Positions 15,680 to 24,125 of a stretch of DNA of 64,000 bases are shown here, piece by piece; positions within the stretch are counted from its first letter, which is position 1, and each line of letters begins with the position of its first letter. The position numbers were made by a program, and so were the translations under genes. Under the pieces are notes generated by a model. The model had not been told where the DNA came from, did not search any database, and saw only the letters and a list, made by a program, of their open reading frames with translations. The stretch lies in assembly GCF_900109935.1 (NCBI RefSeq), contig NZ_FOBV01000010.1, positions 79,610 through 143,609 of the forward strand, given 5' to 3'. Source of the stretch: Chryseobacterium taichungense. GTDB taxonomy: Bacteria > Bacteroidota > Bacteroidia > Flavobacteriales > Weeksellaceae.

Positions 15680-16996
15680 TTAAAATTTATGATGTTTTTC
15701 CAGAATTTCCCTGATCTTTTTTTCTTCCCAGCTTTTACCGATGGCAAAAACATTCATCCCATGTGCTGCGATACCTATTCCCCAGCCCAACATCGGCCAA
15801 TAAAACCAGATATCATCCGGAGAAGTAATGAGGTTAATGATTATCAGAGCCGGAATGACAATACAGTATGAAATAAGATTTCCGTAGAAGCTTTTAAGTT
15901 CCTTTACCCTTTTCTGAGCCCTTTCGTACGCCTTATTTTCATCATCTATTTTAATATTGATTTCTTGCGGCTTGGCGGACAAAATCGGAAGTTTTACTTT
16001 AAAATAATCTTCAGATTTTTCGATAAAAACATTCCGCTTGGTTAGCAGGGCGTATCTTTGAACAATATTGGAAAGCCCGATCCCTGAACTCTCTTTAATC
16101 TGCTCTCTCACCTGCAAATTGTTTTCGATGCATAATGTGTCATTTTCGGAAAATATCTTTATAACAAGAGGTTTTGATGATGTGGCAAAATTATGTTTGA
16201 TACAGTTTTCCAGCAGCAGCTGCAGTGACAGAGGAACTACTAATTTTCTGTAATTTTCTGCTTTAACATCAAAAACAAAATCTACGCTGTCTTCAAATCT
16301 GGTTTTCAGCAGTTCACAATAGGTTTTTGCAAATTCCAGCTCATCTTCCACTGTTACAAGTTCTTTATCCTTTTGTTCCAGAACGTATCTGTAAATCTTT
16401 GACATTGAGGCCGTAAACTTCTGCGCCTGTTTGGGATTTTCGTCGATTAAAGAGCTCAGAACGTTTAAAGAATTAAATAAAAAATGCGGATCCAGCTGAT
16501 TTTTAAGACTTTCAAATTGGGCATTGGCAGATTTCGCAATTAACTTCTGTTCAACAACTTCCTTTTTGGATGTCTTTTTCAGTTCCTCCATAAAACCTTT
16601 TGCATGGAGAAAAGCCGAAATGAGAAGTGCAATATTGATCGTGAACCAATTTGTAAAATTGTACTTCCCTGAGAAATATTCTTCTGTAGTAGCCGATTTT
16701 TGGAAGACAACAAAGTTCATATAATTGCAGAAATAAACCATGATAACATTGGCAATCAGAATTGAAATGATACTTAGAATTGCTCTTTTAGTCGTTGCTT
16801 CAGACCACGGAAATTTTTTATTGAGAAAATCATTAATCAAAGCATTTCCTGTCCATAAAATAAAAGAATACATAAAAGAAATGACAATCGTAAGCATAAA
16901 ATTCTGTACCGTTTTCTCATCTGTAAAAACAAAAAAGAAAAACATAGATGTTGCCAGCGATATCCAGCATAAAGTAATAAAGTCCCTGCGTTTCAT
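15680..16996 (-). CDS. LytS-type sensor histidine kinase with a C-terminal 2TM domain
   Basis: 438 residues. Four membrane helices fill residues 5-135, with no extracytoplasmic sensor domain. The His_kinase domain has phospho-acceptor His171 in NQLDPHFLFNSLNVLSSLI, the PF06580 signature. An HATPase region follows (LLLENCIKHNFA, then SSGIGLSNIVQRY). After the catalytic core, residues 350-438 are a complete 2TM domain (KRVKELKSFYGNLISYC, GWGIGIAAHGMNVF, SWEEKKIREI) with two further helices. That puts the kinase core between two membrane parts. It should phosphorylate the LytTR regulator at 13192. Boxes like the LytTR sites lie upstream. Confidence 0.92.
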   Translation of the reverse strand: MKRRDFITLCWISLATSMFFFFVFTDEKTVQNFMLTIVISFMYSFILWTGNALINDFLNKKFPWSEATTKRAILSIISILIANVIMVYFCNYMNFVVFQKSATTEEYFSGKYNFTNWFTINIALLISAFLHAKGFMEELKKTSKKEVVEQKLIAKSANAQFESLKNQLDPHFLFNSLNVLSSLIDENPKQAQKFTASMSKIYRYVLEQKDKELVTVEDELEFAKTYCELLKTRFEDSVDFVFDVKAENYRKLVVPLSLQLLLENCIKHNFATSSKPLVIKIFSENDTLCIENNLQVREQIKESSGIGLSNIVQRYALLTKRNVFIEKSEDYFKVKLPILSAKPQEINIKIDDENKAYERAQKRVKELKSFYGNLISYCIVIPALIIINLITSPDDIWFYWPMLGWGIGIAAHGMNVFAIGKSWEEKKIREILEKHHKF

Positions 16997-17051
16997 TATT
17001 GATTTTCTTGCCTAAAATTAGGTTATGATAAAAGTATTAAATTATTCTTTA

Positions 17052-17080
17052 CCGAACTGTAATTATAAACCTGAACGGCT
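17052..17080 (-). promoter_or_regulatory. LytTR-type boxes upstream of the histidine-kinase operon
   Basis: On the minus strand, GCCGTTCAG and ACAGTTCGG lie in tandem upstream of the start at 16996. The spacer is 10 nt rather than the 12 nt of the other two sites, so this pair is weaker or shifted. A near -7 element (TAATTTTA on the minus strand, 17013-17020) lies at a similar distance. Confidence 0.5.
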
Positions 17081-17120
17081 CTAAAACCTTCTGCTCTGAG
17101 AAGGTTTCAGAGTAAGGTCA

Positions 17121-17771
17121 TTATTTTGCGGCCCCACTAAGAAAATACTCAGCTTCAGATTTTCCCCAATTCGGATCCAAAGAAGTTTTAGGTTTAAAAG
17201 TATTGAATTTTTCCAAAGCTGCCTTAAACTGTTCAATGCCCTTTGTTTTGCTTCCTCCGTATTGTTCGGGAGTATAATAGGTGTCTTCTGCTTTGATCAG
17301 GGCAACCCGTGGATTGGTAGGATCAAGCGTTTCTGCTTTCTTAAGCTCTTCCATTGCTTTCATCCCGTCAGTCATGTATCTTTCGGCCGGATTTTCCATC
17401 ATTTTAAGAGAAAAAGCCATTTTTCTGAGAAGGTGAAGTTCGGAATTATCTTTTCCTGCAATAGCTTCTGCCTGATCCAGATATTTTTCAGCAGCATTTG
17501 CATTTATGGAAAGTTCAGACATTTTTCCTTCCTGCATCTGCGTTCTCCCTTTCTGAAGATAGGCAAGCGCTGCATAATAAGAAGGCAGCCATTGTTTCGT
17601 TTCTTTCTTGCCGATTCTGTCGAAATCATTGGCAAGCGCCTGTAATTCATCTGCTGATCTTGTATTTTCCAGTTTAGCAATCTTGTCAGACATTATTTTT
17701 TCATAATCAGCCTGAGCAAAAGCATTTAAACTCATTACACTTAAAGCAAAAGTTAAGAGGTATTTTTTCAT
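17121..17771 (-). CDS. Secreted TPR-like protein
   Basis: 216 residues with a signal peptide (MKKYLLTFALSVMSLNAFAQ). The rest is helical, with repeats of about 34 residues that read like degenerate TPR units (WLPSYYAALAYLQKGRTQM, LSINANAAEKYLDQAEAI, MKAMEELKKAETLDPTNPRVALIKAEDTYY). It is predicted periplasmic and probably a protein-binding scaffold. It lies 68 nt after the TonB receptor on the same strand and is likely its operon partner. The specific partner is unknown. Confidence 0.78.
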   Translation of the reverse strand: MKKYLLTFALSVMSLNAFAQADYEKIMSDKIAKLENTRSADELQALANDFDRIGKKETKQWLPSYYAALAYLQKGRTQMQEGKMSELSINANAAEKYLDQAEAIAGKDNSELHLLRKMAFSLKMMENPAERYMTDGMKAMEELKKAETLDPTNPRVALIKAEDTYYTPEQYGGSKTKGIEQFKAALEKFNTFKPKTSLDPNWGKSEAEYFLSGAAK

Positions 17772-17839
17772 TTTTCTAATTTTTAAAGGTTAAATTTTAA
17801 TATGTTAAATATAATTTTTTAATTGTTTCTAAAATGATA

Positions 17840-20080
17840 TTATAAATTATTGTTGATGGCATCCTGTGTCTTATCAACTCCGAAGCTGATGAAAGCACCT
17901 ACAAAAACGAAGATATTTACTGGTGGTACTACGGCCGCACTTCTGTTTCCGTCCATCGAGAAATTGTATCCGTAAATATTTTTTGAACCTAAAATATTGG
18001 TTACACTCAACACGAGAACGGTAAATGCTTTTGTGTCTTTTTTACCGAGATTCGGGAGATAATTCAGACTGAAGTTCAGGGCACTGTAATCTTTTAGTCT
18101 TCCACTATTTCGTATATAATAATTCTCTTTTCCGTCGATGATCTCGGTGGCAATATCGTAATAAGGACGTCCTTTTGCATAGGTGTAGGAGAGGTTAAAC
18201 CCTGTTTTCCATTTTGGTACAAATCGTTTAGCCACAGCTGAAAGCGTATGTTCGGAGGCAAAATTAGGTTTTAAACTCAAAGGATAATTCATAAAGTCCC
18301 TTTTGGAATCCAGATAAGAATAACTGATCCAGTAATCTATATTTTCAAATGTTTTTTTATCTCTCCAGAACAGCTCGAGTCCTTTTGCATAGCCATAGCC
18401 ATTATTGTTGTTTGCAGTCTGCACATATTGATTCTGTCCGTCGATATATTCAAGATTTCTTACTTTAACCAGGTCATCATATTTTTTATAAAAAGCTTCA
18501 AATCGCAGACTTCTTCCTTCCGTCGTTCTCTGGATTTGGAAAATATAATGTTGTGATTTCTGAAAATCTAAGTTGGCCGGCGCATTAATATATTTACTTT
18601 CAGGATTTTGGTAGAAGATTCCGTAAGCGAAAGAGGTCGTCCAGTCTTTTGCAAAACGATACGCCAATGCAATACGCGGAGCGATATTGGCTTTTTCGAG
18701 ATATGAAGAATATTCTGTCCGCATTCCTATTTTAGCCGAAAGCTGATTGCTGAATCCAAGATCCGTTTCCAGAAAAGCAGAAGAGATCAAGTCTTTATAG
18801 TTCTTTTCCACAAAATCATTAAAATTCAGTTTTTCATTAGTACTGTTTAATTCAACTCCGCCTCTTAATGCGCTTATTCTGTTTATCTTTCTTTCTAAAA
18901 CAGTCTTGAAATTGATATAATTCCCATTATTCAAAAGTCTTGTATTTCCTGTCGAAACATCACTTTTTAATGTTGAAAAATCAAGGTCGGACCGGTTAAA
19001 AGAATAAGAAGTACCGGCATTCAATAAATATTTACCAAATTTTTGCTTAAAAGACAGATTGTGATACGTACTTTTCCCCTTAAGATTAACGGACGATTCA
19101 TCATATTTTTCCGGTTCCAGGCTTTGTGTCTGAACTCCCATCCTGTTGGAATCAAACATTCCGTAATATTTAATGAAACCTCCTGATTTTGTTTTAATTC
19201 CGAAATTAAAATCGCCGTTAATGTTTTGAGGCGCTTCTTCGAAATTCGTATTAAAATTAAAAACTTCCTGCATTAATTTCAGGTTCGAGTATCCTAAAGT
19301 TGCTCCAAACGAAGAATTTTTGTTATCGTTCAGTTTCTGAAATCCTGCATTTAAAAATATAGGGGAAAATCCAATATCATAAGAGCTTTGATCCGGCAGA
19401 TCAATACTTTCCAGCATCAGCGCTCCGGAAAGAGCCTGCCCGTACAGGGCCGAATACCCGCCGCTTGAGAAAACATTTCCTTTGAAGAGCGAAGTATTAA
19501 AACGGTCTCTTCCCGCAATTCCCGGCACCGAATTAGAGAAATAATTATTAATTAAACTTCCGTCCATAAAGATCTTTGACTCTGTTCCGGTTCCTCCACG
19601 AATAAAAAGTCCTTCTGTTTCCCCTACTTTCTGAACCCCCGGAAGATAAGTTAATGCTGAGGAAATCTGTCCGTTTGCTCCGGCAGTCGTATAAATATCA
19701 ATCGGCGTTAAAAGCGCTGTTGCTCTCTTTTTGTCGCTGGCTTCAATAGAACCTGCGGAAACAACAACAGCATCAATTTCATTAATCTGCTCTTTCAGTT
19801 CTACATTTACCGAAATCTCCTGGTTTTCAATGGAAATCGCTTTTTCTACATCAATATATTTGGGATGAGTGAACAGTAAAATTTTATTTCCCTTTTCTGA
19901 AGTTTCAAAAGAAAAATTTCCGTCGCCATCTGTAGTCGCTCCGTCATAAGTATCTTTTAAAGTGACGTTTACATCTCGTACACCTTTGCTTTTATAAGTT
20001 ACTTTTCCGGAAATTTTTACCTGGGCAAAACTCAGTGAGCAAAGTAAAAGGAAGATGAAAAATGATAATCTTGTTTTCAT
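17840..20080 (-). CDS. TonB-dependent receptor with N-terminal carboxypeptidase-regulatory-like domain
   Basis: 746 residues with a signal peptide (residues 1-19). A CarboxypepD_reg-like beta-sandwich (20-110, KISGKVTYKSKGVRDVNVTLKDTYDGATTD) precedes the plug domain, which has TPIDIYTTAGANGQISSALTYLPGV and the EGLFIRGGTGTESKIFMDG box. The rest is a 22-strand barrel. There is no SusD partner, so glycan import of the Sus type is not supported, and the substrate is unknown. A -7 element TACTTTTG (20099-20106) and the best pair of LytTR boxes (20140-20171) lie upstream, so the two-component system probably controls it. Confidence 0.92.
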   Translation of the reverse strand: MKTRLSFFIFLLLCSLSFAQVKISGKVTYKSKGVRDVNVTLKDTYDGATTDGDGNFSFETSEKGNKILLFTHPKYIDVEKAISIENQEISVNVELKEQINEIDAVVVSAGSIEASDKKRATALLTPIDIYTTAGANGQISSALTYLPGVQKVGETEGLFIRGGTGTESKIFMDGSLINNYFSNSVPGIAGRDRFNTSLFKGNVFSSGGYSALYGQALSGALMLESIDLPDQSSYDIGFSPIFLNAGFQKLNDNKNSSFGATLGYSNLKLMQEVFNFNTNFEEAPQNINGDFNFGIKTKSGGFIKYYGMFDSNRMGVQTQSLEPEKYDESSVNLKGKSTYHNLSFKQKFGKYLLNAGTSYSFNRSDLDFSTLKSDVSTGNTRLLNNGNYINFKTVLERKINRISALRGGVELNSTNEKLNFNDFVEKNYKDLISSAFLETDLGFSNQLSAKIGMRTEYSSYLEKANIAPRIALAYRFAKDWTTSFAYGIFYQNPESKYINAPANLDFQKSQHYIFQIQRTTEGRSLRFEAFYKKYDDLVKVRNLEYIDGQNQYVQTANNNNGYGYAKGLELFWRDKKTFENIDYWISYSYLDSKRDFMNYPLSLKPNFASEHTLSAVAKRFVPKWKTGFNLSYTYAKGRPYYDIATEIIDGKENYYIRNSGRLKDYSALNFSLNYLPNLGKKDTKAFTVLVLSVTNILGSKNIYGYNFSMDGNRSAAVVPPVNIFVFVGAFISFGVDKTQDAINNNL

Positions 20081-20098
20081 AGCTGATTAATTTCGATT

Positions 20099-20106
20099 CA
20101 AAAGTA
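20099..20106 (-). promoter_or_regulatory. -7 element of the TonB-receptor promoter
   Basis: The minus strand reads TACTTTTG, matching TAnnTTTG, about 20 nt before the start codon at 20080. Confidence 0.55.
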
Positions 20107-20139
20107 TCTCGAATTTTTACCCGAAATAAATTTTTGTTG

Positions 20140-20171
20140 CTGAACCGTAGAATTTGAATTCTGAACTGTAA
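20140..20171 (-). promoter_or_regulatory. Paired LytTR-type boxes upstream of the TonB receptor
   Basis: On the minus strand, ACAGTTCAG and ACGGTTCAG are direct repeats with a 12-nt spacer. They match the 9-N12-9 arrangement bound by LytTR regulators such as AgrA and VirR. They end 34 nt before the -7 element, the same geometry as at 14677-14709. Confidence 0.75.
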
Positions 20172-20220
20172 AATTTGTTTTACGTTAAATGATAACTTCT
20201 CTCAAAAGCCATATATCCTA

Positions 20221-21123
20221 TTAATCAATCGGAATACAGAAATCCACGATCATTTTGCCTTCAGGATGTTCTTTAAAATTGGTATGGTAAATTTCAAAAG
20301 GAAAAGCTTTCCGAATCGTACAGTTGTTTTCTTTCATCCATAAAAAGAGAGACACCCAGCTTTGCTCAAAATCGTTCAAAGTAACTTCTCCACGTCCTAC
20401 AATAAACCTTCCAGGCTCAATTGTTTCAGAAAAAATTTCCCCTTCGTTCTGTTTTAGTTTTTCGGATAGAAGCATACAGGCATGAATTCTGACTTTATCT
20501 GCAGGTGTTACCTTAAAGCTGTCATGATATACGGATATCATCTTCACATTCTCTGCCGGAAACAGTTTTCTGTCTTTTGCCCAATTAATCAAAATGCCGT
20601 AGGAAGGTTCTACATTGGCAATTCCAAGGCTCATAACGGCAGCAAGATTCATAACCGGAAATTCTTTAATTTCAATTTTTAAATTCATTTTCGTCCAATT
20701 TAAAAGGTTTTCAATATTGCAAATGTATTGGCTGAAAACAGAATTTATTTGTCCGTTCTTGCTTTGTTGAGTTTGGATAATATGAAAATTTTCCGGTACA
20801 GAATTCCTGAATTCCGAAGGCGATTTTCCATAATATTTTTTAAAGGTCCTATTGAATGAAGAATGACTGGAAAAACCAGATTGAAGATAAATTTCTTTAA
20901 GGCTTATATTTTTCCGTAAGGCAAGGTAAAAGGCACTTTTTTCAGTCCTCTTTCTAATGATATAGTTCTGTAAGGTTTCTCCGGTAACCAGCCTGAAAAT
21001 CCGATGAAAATGAAAAGGTGAATAGGCAGCAATCTGCGAAATTTTTTCCAGAGAAAATTCCGTATCAAGATTATCGTCAATGTATTGAATCGCTTTTACA
21101 ATTCTTTTCTTATACTCTTCCAA
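20221..21123 (-). CDS. AraC-family regulator with GyrI-like effector domain
   Basis: 300 residues from a TTG start at 21123; no ATG is available between the upstream in-frame stop and the HTH. Two AraC helix-turn-helix motifs fill residues 5-105 (FSLEKISQIAAYSPFHFHRIFRLVTGETLQNYI, then SLKEIYLQSGFSSHSSFNRTFKKYYGKSPSEFR). A GyrI/SOUL-like small-molecule-binding domain fills about 145-300, with the typical ending EGKMIVDFCIPI. Such Rob/BmrR-like regulators react to hydrophobic or cationic compounds. It is transcribed towards the TonB receptor but starts its own unit. The ligand is unknown. Confidence 0.9.
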   Translation of the reverse strand: MEEYKKRIVKAIQYIDDNLDTEFSLEKISQIAAYSPFHFHRIFRLVTGETLQNYIIRKRTEKSAFYLALRKNISLKEIYLQSGFSSHSSFNRTFKKYYGKSPSEFRNSVPENFHIIQTQQSKNGQINSVFSQYICNIENLLNWTKMNLKIEIKEFPVMNLAAVMSLGIANVEPSYGILINWAKDRKLFPAENVKMISVYHDSFKVTPADKVRIHACMLLSEKLKQNEGEIFSETIEPGRFIVGRGEVTLNDFEQSWVSLFLWMKENNCTIRKAFPFEIYHTNFKEHPEGKMIVDFCIPID

Positions 21124-21271
21124 ATGTAGCAGGATTTAGAATCAAATATATTCAGTTTGGATGAGAGAAGCTTGTCATTTATTGCTATTTTCAAAAAGAT
21201 CCTGAAATCGTACGTTCTTTTCGGTAAATCTTTTTTAAATTTAACATAAAATCACTTTAAATCATTTAAAA

Positions 21272-21775
21272 ATGAAAGCTAAAACATTATCATTACTGGC
21301 AGGATGTGCTTTGTTGGTCGTATCATGCGGAACAACAAAAACCTATCAGGTCATGTCTAAAAGCAATACCCAAACGGGCGGAACCGCAAAATTTACCCAG
21401 AAAGGTGACGAAGTTATTATGAAACTTGATGTAACTAACCTTACACCAGGAATTCATGCAGTACATATTCATGAAAAAGGCGATTGTTCTGCAGCTGACG
21501 GAACGTCTACAGGAGGCCACTGGAATCCTGCAAAAGATGATCATGGAAAATGGGGTGCTGAACATTTCCACATGGGAGATATCGGCAATCTCGTAGCAGA
21601 CCAGAGCGGAAATGCCACGTTGACTTTCAAAACCAATAAATGGTGCCTTGGATGTACCGACGAATCTAAAAATATTATCGGAAAAGGAATGATCGTCCAT
21701 GCCGCGGCTGACGATTTCCATACGCAACCAACCGGAAATGCCGGAGGAAGAGTAGGATGTGTTGAAATAAAATAA
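21272..21775 (+). CDS. sodC: Cu/Zn superoxide dismutase family lipoprotein
   Basis: 167 residues with a lipoprotein signal (LLVVSC, lipidation at Cys19). The metal-binding histidines are present in HAVHIHEKGDCS, GGHWNPAKDDHG and AEHFHMGDIGN. The active-site arginine region (GNAGGRVGCVEI) closes the domain with its disulfide cysteines. The enzyme converts superoxide to oxygen and peroxide, bound to a membrane facing the periplasm. The segment NKWCLGCTDESKN has two extra cysteines compared with textbook SodC, possibly an additional disulfide or metal site. It is transcribed alone and ends at a strong hairpin. Confidence 0.9.
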   Translation: MKAKTLSLLAGCALLVVSCGTTKTYQVMSKSNTQTGGTAKFTQKGDEVIMKLDVTNLTPGIHAVHIHEKGDCSAADGTSTGGHWNPAKDDHGKWGAEHFHMGDIGNLVADQSGNATLTFKTNKWCLGCTDESKNIIGKGMIVHAAADDFHTQPTGNAGGRVGCVEIK

Positions 21776-21790
21776 GTCCGACTATCTCAT

Positions 21791-21830
21791 AAAAAAACCG
21801 TTGCCTGAATTCATCAGACAACGGTTTTTT
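21791..21830. terminator. Bidirectional terminator between sodC and the protease gene
   Basis: The stem AAAAAACCGTTG pairs with CAACGGTTTTTT and is extended by an inner CTGA/TCAG pairing around an ATTCA loop. A- and T-runs lie on the two sides, as expected for converging genes. Confidence 0.9.
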
Positions 21831-21849
21831 TATTTAATATCGGTTTAAA

Positions 21850-23979
21850 TTAAGATTTCACACCCATTTCAGCAATTACGTTCATGGCTTCCTGAAGGTA
21901 AAGGTCTTTTTTAAGATTTTTAACCCAGATTTCAGACTTCTTTTTGAAAGCTTCATCTTTCTTCTCTCTTTCAACTTCGTTCGGGTACATCGTAAACTGA
22001 AGTCCGTTGTCGAATTTAGTTAAAGATTTAAACTTTTCGATCTGTGCTTTTCTCTGTTTTGTCAGTTCGTTGAACTTATTGATATTAAGCGTGATCGTTT
22101 CTTCTTTATCCAGTTTTTCTCTCCATTGTGCAGCTTCCAGCATCAATTGATATTTTGTATTTTTCGCTAATCTGTCTGCGCTTGCCTTTTCTAACGCCTG
22201 GATATTGAAGTAATTAACCTTTTGGAAATTTGTTGCCGGAATTTTATCCCAAGCCAACGCATAATCATCATATCGCTCTCCTACTTCAGCATACGTAAGA
22301 AGATCCTTCATCTGAATATCGGAAACAATACCTTTTCTCTGGGTAGATTCTCCTGTAATTCTATAAAACTTCTGGATGGTAAGCTTTAACGCTCCGAAAT
22401 CGTCCTCTGTATTTAAAAACCTGTTTAATTCAACAAAAGTCTGCACGGTTCCTTTACCAAAAGATTGCGGCGATCCGATAATCATGGCTCTTCCGTAATC
22501 CTGCATCACACCGGCAAGAATTTCAGATGCTGAAGCCGAGGCTTCGTTTTGCATGATCACCAACGGACCTGTCCAGATTGGAGTTTCATTTTTATTCTTT
22601 AACGTCTGAATTTTTCCATTGCCATCTTTTACCTGAACGTATGGCCCAGCTTCCATGAAAAGCCCCATGATATCTCCAACTTCTGTTAATGAACCTCCTC
22701 CATTATTTCTAAGATCCAGTACGATCCCTTCAATATTCTGTTTTTTAAGCTTAACGATCTCATTTTTAATATCATCAGAGGCATTTCTTCCGTTTGGATT
22801 TTCAAAATCTGCATTAAAGCTAGGCAAGTTGATAAAGCCATATTTTTTCCCATTAGGAGAGCCTACGACTATACTTCTTGCAAAAGTATCTTCAATGGCT
22901 ACCTCTTCACGGATCATGGTAACTTCTTTTATGGTTCCGTCCTTTTTCTGAACAGTCAGCGTTACAGGAGTTCCTTTTTCTCCACGGATTAATCGCACAG
23001 CTTCATCAGAGAGCATACCGACTACATTTACGGCATCTTCATTTGGTTTTGATTTTACTTTAAGAATCTTATCACCATCGGAAAGCTGTTTAGACTTCCA
23101 TGCAGGCGCTCCGATTGTTAAGGCTCCTAAATAGAGATTTCCCTTCTTCTCCTGGATAATCGCACCGATACCAATTACTTTCCCGGTAAAGTTGGTATCA
23201 AAATCTTCTTTATCTTTCGGAGAATAATAGTTTGTATGCGGATCGAAAACTTCTGTATACGCATTCATATACACCGTAAACAGATCTATTTTCTTTCTTT
23301 TTTTAAATCTTCTGAACATGTCCTGTACAAGATCTTTTACCTCTCCGGTCGCTTTCTGAAGCTTCTGCTCAGGTGCAAGTGGCTGATATTTAATGGTATC
23401 TTTAAGTTTATATCGTTGTACAGAATCTTTCTTTTCCTTCTGGGTCTCTTCTTTGCTGTTCATTGATTCAATCTCCTGAAGAATATTATATTTAATGAAT
23501 TTTTTCCATTCATTATACTGTTCCTGCTTGTTAGCTGGAGCTTTTTTGAGTTTTGGCTCAAGCGTCAAAGTTTCATCTTCTTCGAGATTGATCGGTTTGC
23601 TTAAAATATCCTGAATCATTTTATCAATTTCATCGGTTCTCTGGTACAATCGGTCAACCGTAAGTTTATAGAAAGTAAGATCTCCTTGATTAAGATAATC
23701 ATCCAGCTTGGTTTCGTGCTTGGCAAATTCATCCATATCCGACTGCAGAAAATATCTTTTCCCGGAATCTACCAGATCAAAATACAGCTTATACACATCC
23801 TTGGAATACGCATCATTGATAGGTTTTGGGCTGTAATGTAGGTAAGAAAGAGTATTTTTTACACTCACCATTATCGTCTGCATCTTTTCATCTTCATTTT
23901 TAGGCGAGTTGAAACAAAACATTAGACTTGTTAATGGAATGAGGAGTAAAAATTTATTTAGCTTAAAATTTTTCCACAT
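21850..23979 (-). CDS. Carboxy-terminal processing protease (Prc/tail-specific)
   Basis: 709 residues with an N-terminal membrane/signal segment (FLLLIPLTSLMFCF). An N-terminal helical domain is followed by a PDZ domain around residues 250-340 (GIGAIIQEKKGNLYLGAL, KLSDGDKILKVKSK). The S41 protease core has NNGGGSLTEV, the nucleophile serine in NEASASASEILAGVMQDYGRA and the general-base lysine in SFGKGTVQ. The tail-specific-protease C-terminal domain (DUF3340) follows, with RKGIVSDIQM. It cleaves proteins near their C-termini in the periplasm. It is longer than CtpA-type enzymes and matches E. coli Prc in layout. Confidence 0.94.
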   Translation of the reverse strand: MWKNFKLNKFLLLIPLTSLMFCFNSPKNEDEKMQTIMVSVKNTLSYLHYSPKPINDAYSKDVYKLYFDLVDSGKRYFLQSDMDEFAKHETKLDDYLNQGDLTFYKLTVDRLYQRTDEIDKMIQDILSKPINLEEDETLTLEPKLKKAPANKQEQYNEWKKFIKYNILQEIESMNSKEETQKEKKDSVQRYKLKDTIKYQPLAPEQKLQKATGEVKDLVQDMFRRFKKRKKIDLFTVYMNAYTEVFDPHTNYYSPKDKEDFDTNFTGKVIGIGAIIQEKKGNLYLGALTIGAPAWKSKQLSDGDKILKVKSKPNEDAVNVVGMLSDEAVRLIRGEKGTPVTLTVQKKDGTIKEVTMIREEVAIEDTFARSIVVGSPNGKKYGFINLPSFNADFENPNGRNASDDIKNEIVKLKKQNIEGIVLDLRNNGGGSLTEVGDIMGLFMEAGPYVQVKDGNGKIQTLKNKNETPIWTGPLVIMQNEASASASEILAGVMQDYGRAMIIGSPQSFGKGTVQTFVELNRFLNTEDDFGALKLTIQKFYRITGESTQRKGIVSDIQMKDLLTYAEVGERYDDYALAWDKIPATNFQKVNYFNIQALEKASADRLAKNTKYQLMLEAAQWREKLDKEETITLNINKFNELTKQRKAQIEKFKSLTKFDNGLQFTMYPNEVEREKKDEAFKKKSEIWVKNLKKDLYLQEAMNVIAEMGVKS

Positions 23980-24125
23980 AAATCTGTAATGTATTTTTTA
24001 TTAATTTTTAAAAAGTATTTTAATGAGTAGTAATTTTTAATTTACTGTTACAAATTATCAAATTTAATACCTTCTTTACAAATATCAGATAGTTTTAAGT
24101 ATTTTTGTTAAAATTAAATTTTAAT

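Noticed and set aside
17121..20080. SusCD polysaccharide-utilisation locus
   Set aside because: No SusD lipoprotein or linked glycosidase follows the TonB receptor; the partner is a TPR-like protein.
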